DNA of 64,000 nucleotides from Pyrrhosoma nymphula (lineage: Eukaryota; Arthropoda; Insecta; Odonata; Coenagrionidae): NCBI GenBank assembly GCA_963573305.1, contig OY754327.1, positions 59,574,244 to 59,638,243 on the forward strand, in the 5' to 3' direction. Below, piece by piece: positions 1 through 12,699 of the stretch. The notes beneath the pieces were generated by a model. That model had not been told where the DNA came from, did no database searches, and saw only the letters and a program-made list of their open reading frames with translations. Every line of letters begins with the position of its first letter. Position 1 is the stretch's first letter. Made by a program: the position numbers and the translations under genes.

Positions 1-1440
1 TAGATCAAAGATAGCAAAGAAATAAATTTGCGCATGAATGGTGCGACGATAGACACTATGTCTATTGGATTGGGCATTGGATTTGCGGTTGCAAGTCTAG
101 TCTGCGATGCATGACTATTTTAACTGAAAATGAAACGAAGATTTATTGTAATTTTATGCACGTGATGACTTGAGCTATTGAGCTCGCTTACTTTGCATGA
201 ATCTTTAAGACAGTTGATAACGAGGATGTGGAACAATCCGTATATATTGGGCTGTAAATAAAATTAACAAGAAAAACAACAAACGTGACAATCAAGCGTT
301 CACAAATACAGAAAGTTTTCACTTAATATATACACAAGTTACACATCGATACTTATAGGCTTATTTTCCACCATTTCAAAAAACATAATGACTCAATTTT
401 TCCATTTGAAACTTCACAAGTATGCCGAAATTCACGGCCAACTGAACAAAATAAAGCCCAAGTACACCACAAATACAAAATTCACAGTTGCAAAAATAAT
501 ATTTTCATACTGCGTCAACTATCGCACTTAGATCTTTAAACCCATATTGCCTCACGAATGTCATTCGCTATATTAGCCTCAAGGGTCGGTGGCACCGGAG
601 TTGAACTATGTTTATCTAGTTAACACAAAACAGTGCCCTCTTGAAAATATTAGCAGTCACGAAAGGGTTTTGCATCTTTCGCTGTGCATATAAATAATGT
701 CCAACAAATAGATTTCGGCTCAACGAGATCGAAACGCGAGCACAAAATGCTAGGTAAACCGTTGGAGAGATTAGATAGGGATGAACTATATCTACGTGAG
801 ATGCTACTTAACACACTCGTCTGAATTATTTCATTAAATTAGCAACGACTAGACGAAATTGACGCTTTCGATTGCATAATCACACATATAGTAGATCTGC
901 GACAACGAAGACACTAAGCGGGAAAGCGTGAATTATCTAATTAATTATTTAATTAAGAGTAAACTAACAGGAGTTAAACACACTTCCTCACACCTTATCT
1001 CACAATCTGACGACGAGGATATAATAGGGGGATCTTGAACTACTTGCAATTAAATGGCAATGCCAGCCCAAGAAAGGGGACAAAAAATTTGCCTAAGTGT
1101 CAGGAGGCTAGGGATGTAAGTAATGCGGCATTCATTTCAAAATTATTTGCAGTGAAATGGTCAATCCTTTTAGAGGTTGATTATTTTCATGAAATGTTCG
1201 AAGTATACAAATGAATCGTTAAAAGCGTAAGATTTTGTGAATTTATATCAATTACGTGGTAAATTAGTTTACTTTTGAAAACAATATTGGGTAATTAAAT
1301 GAAATTACGACATTCGAACTCGATTAGAAATCAAATACTTCCGGCTGAAGCAAAGGCATGTAACTAGTTGAGTGCAGCCATGCAGAGCAGCACTTAATCG
1401 GAGACGGCAGTCAAATGGACGTAAACCCGCACGCACGAAT
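1..1440. other. AT-rich intergenic DNA, nothing recognised
   Basis: I see no coding exon, repeat family or RNA gene in this stretch. It is AT-rich with scattered short A and T runs. Confidence 0.6.
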
Positions 1441-1448
1441 GATATAAT

Positions 1449-2660
1449 TTGTATCAATGTCTATCTCGAACAATCCCGCATTTAATCAGTTTCGGGGCCG
1501 GAGCGAGCGTGCGGATGAATAAGAACCCCGTATGTCATTCCAATCGACGTTTCCACAAAACTCAACCGACCATCGTTACTACCCGGGTCCCAGATTTAAC
1601 GCCGGGTAACGCCAACATTCATCGAGAGAGAGAGAGCGAGAGAAAGAGAGGAAAAAAACACACAAGTTTGATCCTTTCGGCCACGCAACTTCATTCCCCG
1701 TATCGCGAGGCGGCATCAAAGGGGGTGTGTGTTAGTTTTTTTCGCGGCTGCGGACAAAAGGAGGAAGGAAAAGAGAGATAGAGAGGGAAAAACTGAAAAA
1801 AAAGCTGTACAACCCCCGGCGCGCGATTTCACTCTCGATTCCCTAGTCATGCATGCAAGCAAGCGCTCGCGTATATACGTACGGTCCTCGTGTTTGCCAT
1901 CCCGCCCCCGCACATAGAAACCATGAATTATTTCACCCCGGAGAACTTTTTGACGCCCCAGATTGTTTAAGTTTATCCGCGCTATAAATGGGGGCTTAAA
2001 GGCGCGTCCTCGAGAGATTTAAGGGCGACGGAGAATGGGGGTGGGAGGCTTTCCCCACCCTCCCGCGCACTCCCATATCCCCACACCCCATAATGGTGGT
2101 CCAGGAGGGTGAGTGCGATGGGGTATATGGGCGTATGCGGAGGAGGGATGGCGCCCGTGGGTTGGGAGGGAGGGGGAATGGACGTCGGGCGAAATGCGCC
2201 ATCGATCAAACGGACTTAATCCCCCCGAAAACTCCCGGCGCCATCGGGAGGCCTTTTATTTCCGCACTGTGGATGAAGTTAATCTCTCGGACGATGCATC
2301 TTCCTCCTCTCACAGCGAGTACAAACGCACTCCTCTTTCTGCACAGCCTCCATAACCAGACTCATCCTCTCACTCTTCCTTCCGACTCCGCATCTTCGCA
2401 ATGTCACCCCGTCCTCTCCAACCACACACACAATCTCGTCCAGAGAAATACACGTTTCCCGCTCCTCATCCCAAGATAAACAGGTAAGTAAAGATTCACC
2501 CCTCCTTTCCAACCGAAGAGTCCCCTTTGGTATCTCGGTTGCGTTACCGTCCTCGGCAATGAAAAAATCCCTCACGCGTCGCCCGTTTCCGAAGCGAGAG
2601 TACGGCGCGTGTCCGTGACGAAAACTCTCCACTATGCGGATCGAATAGGTCGCGAAAGAA
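1449..2660. promoter_or_regulatory. GC/CpG-rich patch, possible promoter with a 5' exon
   Basis: This is one of several abrupt GC-rich islands in AT-rich DNA. It contains a (GA)n tract near 1621-1660 and many CpGs. A consensus 5' splice site (CAG then GTAAGTAAA) falls at 2481-2492 on the plus strand. That would fit the end of a noncoding first exon transcribed to the right. The overlapping ORFs here are low-complexity and resemble no family I know. The promoter role is inferred only from composition and the splice donor. Confidence 0.3.
1621..1660. repeat. GA-rich simple repeat
   Basis: This is a short interrupted (GA)n microsatellite inside the GC-rich patch. Confidence 0.7.
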
Positions 2661-3290
2661 CCATGTTGTAGACCATAACAACGTTTTTTCTACGGCTAGA
2701 AATTGTCGGCACCACCGCCTAAGTTCACGGCATCAAGAGTTAAGCACGCCCGTCCTTCAAGCTTTTTAAAGGGGTGAGAAGTCAGTTGAAAGAACGCACT
2801 ACGCAAAAACTTGAAAAAAAACAATAGTTTTCCTATTTTAAATTTCAAGTACTTCACAACCTACGCTGACAAATATATGTGGCACATACATTCTCGGAGG
2901 TTCCAGAAGAATCACTCTAGGGACCGCCGCCAATATTCCCTCAGAATAAGATTTGCAAGCTGCGCTCATCACAAACTCTGGCAGTTGCATGAGTAGGGCA
3001 TTCTCTATCATCCTGCATCGTAACAAAAAAATACACCAAGGCAGTTAATATGTGGTATGAAAGAGCTAGGACACAAGATAATACATAAATTATCCACTGA
3101 TTTATTCGATAAGAATTCCGTAATAATAAATTCTGTAAGATGATCGTATGAGTTCAATACATGGGTTCAGTTCATACCGAGGGGTTGAAGTGTCCCCTTA
3201 AAAGCTTGTGACAGAGAAGTACAGAAGCCAGGAAAAATTTCAACAAGCAATTGATACCGTATCGCACTTTCGTCTATCTCCCAGTAAATA
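2661..3290. other. Intergenic DNA, nothing recognised
   Basis: No supported feature is seen. Short ORFs here lack any family resemblance. Confidence 0.5.
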
Positions 3291-3296
3291 TTTCGT

Positions 3297-3960
3297 TCAA
3301 TTATTCTACCAGCTGATTGGTAAGTTCTTGGACAGTCCCCATTCTGCATCCCAACCTCATAGACATTGTCTCGCTTTCCCTCCTAAGGATGGCCCGTTAT
3401 TAGATCCCTTTTCAATTCTTCATATCTTCTACCTCCTCTTATTTCGTCCAGAATTCCTATCCTCTTCCTTCCTCTTCCACGCTTCCCCAGTTTTCTCCCC
3501 TCCATCACTCTCTTCAACATGCCCTCTCCTCTCAAAATCTCCTCCATCCATCTCTTCTGCCTTCTCCGAACCTCTGCCACAAGCTTCCTCACCTCTCCGA
3601 CCATATCCAATACCTCCTCGTTCGTCTTTCTCGCCATCCAGCTAACCTTCTCCATCCTTCTCCAAACCCACATCTCAAACGCCTCAAGTCTACGCTCATC
3701 CTCCCTTTGTAATGACCAAGTATCCGACCCATATAGCGCTATGATCCATATTTAAGTTTTCACCAGCCTCTTCTTTACGTCTCTTCTCAGACCCGACCCC
3801 CCTCATCAATTACCTCTTCTTCGAAAATGCTTCTTTAGCTAGCGCAATTCTGCATCTGATGTCCTTACCACTAATCCCATTCTCCTCCAAAATACTATCC
3901 AGATACGTTAACTGCTCGACCTGCTCTATCACTTGATAACTGTCCATAACTTCAAGGTTT
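3297..3960 (-). pseudogene. RTE-like LINE, 5'-truncated 3' end of the reverse transcriptase ORF
   Basis: Read on the minus strand, this encodes the C-terminal region after the reverse transcriptase of RTE/BovB-type LINEs. At the high-coordinate end is a relic resembling the YLD/YLG strand of the thumb region (EQVEQLTYLDSILEENG). Then, across a frameshift and a stop, comes IALYGSDTW followed by RLEAFEMWVWRRMEKVSW. Next is the basic tail near EILRGEGMLKRVMEGRKLG and a GRGRKRIGILDEI motif. The longest open piece is 3383-3673. No endonuclease or catalytic FADD box is present, so the copy is 5'-truncated and dead. Its downstream part (3297-3380) matches the tail of the copy at 40.14 kb, so the shared 3' end lies near 3297. 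Family membership is recognised from motif order, not by search. Confidence 0.8.
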
Positions 3961-3999
3961 TTGTTTTAATTAAGATAGTATTCCGTGGCCTTACTCAAT

Positions 4000-4255
4000 A
4001 GTGTTTTTTTCGTGACACCATCACTTCAGAGGCCAGCCCACTAGGGTCAGACGCCTTTTGCAGCCGCCTCACTGAGGTACAGACGCTTCGCGGACTACCA
4101 TTCGTCTGTCTCCTAATCTTCGACCAATCTGGCAGGGGTGACCCTGCCAGGAGCATTGCTCCCGCCAGTGCAGTTCTAGGGGTCATCGGAGCACGCAAGC
4201 CCTTCCACCACGACAAGGTTGTAGTCCAAGAGAAAGGCCAGTAAATATAAAGCCT
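4000..4255. repeat. Moderately GC-rich repeat-like segment with two adjacent hairpins
   Basis: The segment differs in composition from its AT-rich flanks. It holds two consecutive perfect short inverted repeats near 4130-4170: GGCAGGG with CCCTGCC, then GGAGCA with TGCTCC. It resembles a dispersed repeat rather than a coding exon. I cannot name the family, and there is no second copy in the window to prove it is interspersed. Confidence 0.35.
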
Positions 4256-4259
4256 CATA

Positions 4260-5500
4260 AATATTCAGCATTCATATTTTAGAATCAATTATTATAATAA
4301 CTCTCGATCAGAGCCAATCTAAACTGATCTTCAATCATGGCACCGTAGCCATAGAAAATATAAATAGAGTACAATCAATCCATAACTATCAGTTAATTTC
4401 AATTCTGACACCGTATTTCATAACGCGAACATTAGCTCAATTAATACTCATTATGCTTATTTGATGATATGATTATTTTCTCTGCTTGTGATTATTATAG
4501 ATGGACCATCCACGGCGTCAATGAAAATAATGCGCTTAACACTCAAAAGAAACATTCAATAGCCATGATTAGAGAAAGATAGATGTTATCTCTCACTCCC
4601 AAAGTGTAGCCAAACGCGCTTTAAATGAGGAAAATAAATATGAAATAAGCGCCAGTGCACGATGGACCACTTCACCTCCCGAAAACCAATTTCAAAGGTG
4701 AGACGAAGCATGCCCCAAATTTTCACATTGTCGTGAGCCAAGGGCACCGAATTACGGAGATAATTAAGAGTCTTAATGACCGCAAAATAGTCTCTCGGTA
4801 GGTACGTTTCCCGACCCTGGAAGCACATGCTGACTTGCAAAATTACAGGAGGTAATCGCTTGCTCATTGGCGAGAACACAAGGGAGAGATTCGTCCTCAT
4901 TCAAGTGGGGAGAGAACGAGGGAGCCACCATTGTTGATCCCATCAGATTCGTTATGGACGCCCACGGGAGATTTCGACGGCCAGGGATGCTGCGTGCGTA
5001 GGTGGCCCCGTGGATGAAGAAGAGAAAGAGGATCGACGTACGGAGAGCGAAGATGAGTGGAGGAGAAGAGAGAAAGGAGGGCAATTGAGAGAGTGAGAGC
5101 CAGGGAGCCGACGAAGCCGAGGGGGGCGAATAACAACGCACCTGGATGGCTTAAAAACGATTAAGATCTTAATTAATCGCGCGGCACGCGTGCGTCAGAC
5201 GGAACGACCAAGCAATCGATTAATCGCAGCGCTTTGTCCTCCGCAAACGCTCTCGCACCCTTTACAGCCATCTTAAGTATTGAAACCGAGGAGAAATGAT
5301 AACTCAAGCCGGTGGTAGACGCGGCCACCGTTTTGCAAAGCGTCGTGATGCCGCGGGACAGTAGGATCGGTCAATAGCACACATTAAATATGAAAATAGA
5401 CGGATCAAACGCAACGATGGCGCATGGGAATACAGAAGCAATTAGAAGTCGTAGCTATTAGGGGAGGCGATCGAAATCTGAGGTTATTCGCACCTTTATG
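4260..5500. other. Mixed composition, nothing recognised
   Basis: AT-rich to 4850, then a moderately GC-rich purine-biased stretch (about 4850-5130). ORFs on the minus strand here are low-complexity (serine/leucine/proline-rich) and look like a by-product of base composition. Confidence 0.5.
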
Positions 5501-5504
5501 AGAG

Positions 5505-5730
5505 GAGGGTAAGTTGGTTTACGTAGGATTATTTTGAGAAAAGAGTAGGGGTGGAGAGAAACTTGACGTCAACATTAACCTAATCTTAACGAAGGGCGCA
5601 GTGAGTCCACCACTTAGCGTCCCATTGACGGAAAGAGCACCGCACTAAAAGTAGGGATCGGTATCCCTCTGAGAAATCTCTCACACGGCCGTATCTCGAA
5701 CCCGAGCCCTAGGGATGGGAAGACCGAACA
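5505..5730 (-). mobile_element. tRNA-derived SINE (GGGACGTTAA-core family), 5'-truncated
   Basis: On the minus strand a B-box-like GGGTTCGAGAT lies near 5690-5700. It is followed by the family core (here GTCAATGGGACGCTAAG, near 5615-5635). The tail ends in the GTTAAGATTAGG...GACGTC-like part. The same core and tail occur in the copies at 20.3/22.6, 51.8 and 63.1 kb. The A box is not clear, so the head may be truncated. It does not encode protein; mobilisation by a LINE is the known mode for such elements. Confidence 0.6.
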
Positions 5731-5900
5731 TTATCCATTTATATGCACTGTAAACCATTTGATAGTTATTTATTGATGAGTAAAGCTTTAATGAGCAAAA
5801 AATAGAGAGACACTAAAAGAACAATCATCACGGTATCCTGATTCATAGAAATACTGGTATACCGAGTATAATTCACAAAAACGTAATTCATACAAATTAA

Positions 5901-6047
5901 CTAGAGCATGTGAGCGATATCAATGATGGGTGGATCATTCTTCACAAAAAAGTCTTCAGTTTTGATCGCCAAGGCAGCATCGTTTCTCATCTCCAGCTTA
6001 AGGTAGTTCGGTGGCGTCCCTCTTGTGTACCGGCATCGCAGTTCCTC
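5901..6047 (-). CDS. Candidate terminal coding exon, 48 codons, function unknown
   Basis: On the minus strand an AG acceptor (AAATATAAACAG) ends at 6048. It opens a frame that runs to a TAG stop at 5901-5903. The translation starts EELRCRYTRGTPPNYLKLEM and ends KTEDFFVKNDPPIIDIAHML. This composition is balanced and non-repetitive, unlike most ORFs in the window, which makes real coding plausible. I recognise no domain. A conserved receptor-like cytoplasmic tail is one possibility, but that is speculation. No upstream partner exon was found with certainty. The alternative is a chance ORF. Confidence 0.25.
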   Translation of the reverse strand, partial: EELRCRYTRGTPPNYLKLEMRNDAALAIKTEDFFVKNDPPIIDIAHML

Positions 6048-6949
6048 CTGTTTATATTTACGCACCCTCAGCCAATGACTCAGAACGTCGTTACGCCGAC
6101 AGTGCATGCATAATTAAGGGGATTGCGAGGAGGGGAGTGCACGGAGTCGCGGGCGTTGACGGATACTCCCTTCGGATCCCGAACTGGAACGCATCACATC
6201 GCGCATTCCTGCCGATCAAAGGTGACATCATGGACTGGGAAGGGCCCCAATGAAACGTTTGGTGCGAAATGAATACGACCTGGGAAGGTCCTCCAGATCC
6301 AAAAGGGATGCGATGCCGAGTTGAGGTAATTGAGTCTTAGGTGCTCAGACGGGTAGGGCGGCCGTCTCGCTACACCGGACGCGATGCAACGAAAGCCATT
6401 ACATCGACGACGCGACAACACGCGAGGGAGGAATAGAAACAGCGACTCACGATTTATCCTTCGCGCTCGTTTCTGATAGGATTAATCTTTCCCCGTCCCA
6501 ACCAGAATGACGGACAGCAACGCGAACGCAGAGCGCACCGCAGGTGAAGTCTAAGAGTACCTAAGTTAATACGAGTACTTGTAGAGCTAAGGAGCTAATC
6601 GCGCACGATACAGGCATCCGTCGCTCAGAAGAGACTTATATTATGCGTCCCGTAATGATATTCTCTAACTCGTTAAGTCCTGCTAGAGACATATGTCGTT
6701 TCGTTGTCTTTCGCAACGACTTGTTAGTGAGAAACACCATTATATACGTAATATCTAAAGCATTTATCAGGTAATATCACCGGTATAAAGCGACAGCCTT
6801 TGATAGATTGTCATTTCGAAATGAGAAAAAATGCTTCGTTTTTTCGCCAGGCTAAAGTTTCATCTGATTCAAGGAAAATTATAGCATCCATGCGAAGAAC
6901 TTTAAAAAAATACTGCGCTTCGCTGCCAAGAACCAAATTTACGCTCCAG

Positions 6950-7091
6950 ACAATGGTAACGATGGACTGTGGTTAAGCCTAGGCACAGAATGGCGTTGAC
7001 GAAAATGAGATTTGTTACGAGGATGTTCGTTACCAACTGGCTAACGACGAGTTTTCTATGATTTGCAGAACAGCAGAGTAGGTAGACATTC
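6950..7091 (-). CDS. Candidate internal exon encoding a hydrophobic, membrane-like segment
   Basis: On the minus strand a pyrimidine tract and acceptor (CCTCCTCCTAG) ends near 7096. It is followed by an open frame with a strongly hydrophobic run (LVTNILVTNLIFVNAILCLG) that could span a membrane. The preceding basic NHRK and the NL/N pattern loosely resemble the TM1-loop-TM2 region of class A G-protein-coupled receptors. A GTAAAT donor could follow CTGGAGC near 6962. No other transmembrane exons are evident between here and 5.9 kb, so a full receptor gene is not supported. It may be a gene relic or a chance ORF. Confidence 0.2.
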
Positions 7092-7099
7092 ACCGCTAG

Positions 7100-10000
7100 G
7101 AGGAGGCTTCATGCTTCCCACCAAGACTGCTGTTTCTTTTCCACCCCCTTTCGGCGAGCGTGAGCTTCCTCCAAGGGAATTAGTGTTCGGGCGATAATGC
7201 AGTGGACGAAATCTACGAGAGGACTAAAGATAGCTGCATGTCCGAGCAATCCCAAGACGACCATGGAGGAGAAGAAAATGAGCACACACGCACGGAAGTG
7301 TCGCCAGCACGATAAATGCCCTGCCCGCGCATTCGACCCTCGAAGTAGAACATCCGAACTTAAATTTTATTTTAATTCATCAGCACTCATTATGAAGATA
7401 TATGAACGAAGAGAATCACCAGCGAAGAAGTCCTCCAAAGAGCTAGGGAGAAAGATGCTTAATTAAAATCCAGCAAAGTAAAAGAGACCAACTTCTGGAA
7501 TCCATTCTGAGGCATTACAGCCACCTAAAAATCAAAACAGAAGAAGCAACTAATGGGAATAATTACCGATGAAGATCAAGGATGGGATGCAAGAAGCAAA
7601 TAATAAAGAATATCAGAATAACTTACGAAGTAATGAAGCAGATAGCTGAAAAAGTTTTTTCCTGGGTGAAGTACACGAAAATCACCCTGCGACTTGAATA
7701 TCCAATTTTAACGTCAGACTTGAGATTATGATTTACCTGCGCCGCCGGGACACCAAGCCTTGATTATGTCATGTCCCTATATCTGTTTACATCGTTTCGA
7801 TAAAAGAACGTGCGTGTTTCGGCTCACCAATTGCGGTACCAGAATAAATAGCATAATTATTTCTTTTTCCAAAATATATATGACAAAACTACGGTGTGCC
7901 TCATATGCTGGAAAAATACGGTAAAACGAAAAATACTTATTCCTAGATATTATTTTCCTACTAGTAATAGAAAGAGCAAGATAAAAGTAAATAAGTACTT
8001 CAACTCTCAGGGATAGGTATCTGAATGCATACCTTTTCGTGAAAAAACACTATGTGATGCTGGCATAATCTGGAAAGTGTACCTGAATACCTACTTTTAG
8101 GGTCCGTTCCATCCGCCGAGACGTGTGACCCTTCCTGACACTTCTGCTGGGTGGAGTAATGAGCATCGAAGGTCGTAGTTTTACTTCATCTAAGCCGGGT
8201 GCTTTGGAGACAGGTAATTTCACGCTTTAACTCTCAATACGTAGTAAACATCACCATCTGGTCTCAGATTTGTGCCACGCCCATGAGGGAAGGTCAGGGT
8301 TATTACGGTGTGACAGGAGTATGGAAATGGCGTAATAAGATTTTCAACGGCATATAACATACGATTGTGTCATTTTTTGTCTACCCTCAAAGTCAGTAAT
8401 AAGCGAATTGCTAGAATGATCTTGACTTTTTTACGGGATAAGCCTGGGATCGAGAAACGTGGCAAGGTGAAACAACAAGAGGACAAGGATAGTAAAGTAG
8501 TAATAGTATATGACATTTACCGAATATAACTAATTAGGAAAAACATTCACACCTGCCTGAAACGATCCGTTCATCATTAAATACATAGGTACCCAAAATG
8601 GTTCTATTGAAACTCGCAATATTTTAGCAACAGTAGGGTGAATTTACGAAATAATATCATGCGCCTTTTACAAGGAAATAGATATTGTACTACACCAAGA
8701 AACATAGCTGTAAAATGAGTTTAGGGCCAGAGAGGACACTTCTCCCTCTACTAATGGAATCAATTGATACTTTTTGCGCAATATAGTCATCGGGCAGGAA
8801 AATTAAAACCTCACTTGAGATTCTATTAAGGCTTGCATTCCTACATAACGCGTTTTATGCTCGACTGTGAAGCGGCAAGAGAGGTATAGGTGTAGCGAAA
8901 CTTGGTGGAACTCGCTTTTTAAGAGTATGACGCAAGAGAGAGGAAAGCATACATGTGATGTGGGATAAAGTGGCCGATTCTTCCTCCAAATGTCACTCCG
9001 GGAGTCCTTCGGTACCTTTGCCTGCTCATCAACAATTGATTTACCCTCAGCGATATCTTATTCTCCGCTGGTGAGTGCCCCCATGTTTCGCTATACCTAT
9101 ACCTATACCTATCCTTTCCTACCATCTACATAGCGTCATACAAAAACGCTTCAATGATGAACCGTAATCCACCACACATTTTTGTTTTTAGCAAAATCGG
9201 CAACCCAATGCCAAACGGACCAGAAACGGAATTTCGAAGCAAACACCCTTCACGGGCGAGTTTCCCGGCATAACTTTGTTTATGACCAGCCCCTTCCTAA
9301 ACCCCCCGTCGGGTACGCGTTTAGACGGTGCGGGAACACAGATAAACATGAAACACCGTACAAAGTGTCGAGGTAAAAAAAATGAAAAGCAAAAAAGGTC
9401 AACTTGTGGAGCCGCGTATGGCGGGACGGTGTGAGAAGCCGCGGCGACGGCGATGAGTGTCGAGGGGTCAAGGGAGGAAAAGAGCGACCGAGGGGAAAGG
9501 GGGGGTCGTGGATAGTGCATCCATCCAGGGAAGAAGATAAGGCCGATCCGACCGAGGTCCACGAGAGTCGTAAACCCAGGCCTTCCCACCGTTCTGCGCC
9601 TCCACTCTCCGCACCCACGCCCATGAGCTCGAACATGGGATGGCTGTGATCAACATAAAACGCAACAGGAAGGAGAAACTTTGATCGAGCGACACGACTT
9701 TTTCTCGACGGATACGCCTTTTCGTGCCAATTCGAGCCGATACGATGTTCTTAAAAATGCTGCCTGAGCGTTCCCCAACCAATCTTAACTCGGCAGAAAC
9801 AGCATAAAAATGGGAGACAAAAATTGTTGTTGACGAGCGTTCACGTCCCGATAGGTTAGAACATTCTATGAGAAAAAAATCACTCCTTAAGGATTTCCCA
9901 ATTTAAAAATAATTAAATAAAATGCGACAGCCTTTCCACCCTCAAATAAATTCAGAAAATCCAAGATAATAGGCTGTCGTGGGTATTTTGCGTCATAAAG

Positions 10001-12690
10001 TATTCCAAATTAAATCAAAAGAAAATAAAAAACCATGACCTTCAAATGACATAAAAGTTCAATTCGTCAATAGCAATTAACGTGATGAATTAAGACTGGG
10101 ACTCCGGTTTAATCACACATAAAAGCAGAGAAGCTACCCTAAATTATAAATCCATCTATCCAACGCGCACACTCATTCGAAGGGATAAAAAATAATACTT
10201 AAATTTTAAGCGTTAGAAATATTTTTACAAATAAGAGGAATCTTGGCCACTTTAAAAAAGAATTTAAGTATTCGTAATTTTCAAAATAAGTACTAACGTA
10301 AAGTTAACGAAAATTAAAGTATAAAGTATCGAGTTCGTTCACCAAAAACGGTAGCATGCAACTGGTAAAACGAATGCTTATGACCCTATGCTACAGCTAG
10401 CAGATAGATTGCTATAACGTCACATGCATCGAGCCAGTTAGTCATCTTTAATATGTATGTCCATGTATAACACCTAGGTCAAAATCTAAAGGTCACAACC
10501 CATTTTCATTTCCTCATATTCCTTCCTATTTCTCCCCCTTCTGTAAAACAGCATACGGCATCCATTAAAATGAAATATGGCGCAAGTTGTGCACATTGTG
10601 AAGTACACAAACATGCCCATTGATTCCGAGGGGTGTGGGATAAGTCGTATCGCGAATTAGCAAATTATGAAGGTCTTAAATCCGTGAGCCACGGGCAACG
10701 CCGAATACACCTGGTTATGCGCAACCGTTCAATATCAGTCGGGCATGCAATTAGTGAGATTAGGCAGATGCATCAGCAAATTAAAAAGATCAATAATGCA
10801 AAACTTTTGTCACCCTGCACTTCCACCGTAACTGATGATTCACTTCTCCGGGAAATTACCTCCGATTATCGATGTCACTAGAAAATGATCACTATGGGTC
10901 GCGAATATCTCGCTAAATACGTCAATGTGACAACATCGTTGTTCGGACAAATTCTGCCTCCCCGCAAAAAGATTATTAAAAAACTACACTTTTTGAGACA
11001 AGAAGAAGATTTCCATGATAAACGGCCACAACCAATTACATTAGAAACAACAACATTTTATTAAATGCATATTTTTTTATTTTAATAGTTCATTGAGATT
11101 TAAACACTCGGTCTGGACTACGATTAACTGTAAATTATGCCATTGGAAAAAAAACGTCTATGCAAAATAAAATCCTAATCCACTGATCCTTCCGCTCTAA
11201 TACACTAATTCCATGGCCTTATTAATTCCATTAGAAGAAATGCGCTGAGATCACAATTCGGGGATAAACATAGGTACTTATTAAAATTGTCTCATGGATT
11301 GAAATCACTATTCCATTCAAAATATCACACTCATGACTCGGAAAAGCGGATAGGAAACTCCCAGGGAATGATTAATATTCTTGATAACAGCCATGCATAT
11401 AAATCCATCTATTACTGCAACATCGTCCACAGTGTTTCAAATTCCTCTCGCCTGAAGTCATTCCGTGGCGAATTAAAGCCAATATTGCGCCGATAAACGA
11501 ACGACTGACATTTAACCGGTCGTCGTGGAGAGCGACTAACGAGGCGCCATCCACACGAAAATGGAGCGGACACGGATTTTCATTATCGTTTGGATGCGGA
11601 CGACGTGGTCGACTGGAGAAGAGGAGGGTGGCGATCATGAGCTAGCTTCTCCTGTACCTCCGCCGGAATAAACACGGCTTGCGACACGCTCGCCCCCACG
11701 GCAAAGCTCTCGACTCTTGTTTCCCCGAACGTCCGCCCACGGGCGCAGAAGGAGTGGAATAGGGCGGCTAGGAACGGGTGAAAACCCCCGCGGGGGAAAG
11801 GCAGACTACTCGAAACGACTCGGTGATTTTCAAATTATGGGCAGTTTTCCGAACGCGATCCCGGTGAAAGTCAAAAACATTCCGCCGCTCGGATGCGATT
11901 GATCACCAACATTTTGCGCCATTAATCGGACATAACGTATAAATTTCTGCTGACCTCGAGACGGAATGCAATGTTAAGGATATGCATCCTTGGGTTTCAG
12001 GAAATTATACTCATATAAAATTTAAGTTATAATGTTATAGAGAATCGTGACTATATTGCTATGAAGATCGTGAATGGGTGAAGACCGTGACACAGGTAAC
12101 AGTGTTTTATGCTCACGTTTTCGCCACTGACTGTGAGCTGTAGGTAAGCATCGATTAATCCCAACCCTGAAGTACCCACGAATAGAACTTCATCGCGGAT
12201 CAATATCGAAAACAATCTCATTAAATGCAAAAAATTGTTGGATATAAAGTCGCAGGTATTTTTCTACGCAGTTTAAATTACCGATAATGGATATAATTAG
12301 ACATTAAAATGCCGTTGGCAACCTTGATATTGACATGGTCAGTGAAATATTATGGAAAACTATGAAATGGCCGATTACTCAACAACACATTTCGCTAACT
12401 CAAAATTAAGCCTTCTGCAATCACATTCAAAATTAGCAAATAAAAAAGAGTAAGTTTCATTACAAAGCACGCTAAATTTTATCAGTAAAAAAAACTCCAT
12501 TTTATGCTTAAGCAATCGTGAAAAAACCATCGTACTAAATCGACACCAATGGAACCCATATGTACAGAAGGCAAACGAGAAAACGCAAGTTGTTCTTATG
12601 TGTACATACATACAGTGATTGACAAGCATCCCTATACATTCCGTTGTCTTAACAGAAGTAGTAAACGCACGAGCGGGAAAGTGCTTGACA
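7100..12690. other. Mostly AT-rich intergenic DNA with GC-rich patches
   Basis: No gene or repeat family is recognised. GC-richer patches lie near 9200-9780 and 11500-11900, where long ORFs occur on both strands and look like products of base composition. A short CCTATA microsatellite sits at about 9096-9114. Confidence 0.5.
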
Positions 12691-12699
12691 CGGCTCTTT

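Noticed and set aside
3208..3755. Plus-strand serine/proline-rich ORFs
   Set aside because: They are antisense shadows of the RTE-like LINE tail on the minus strand; the same holds at 40147-40639.
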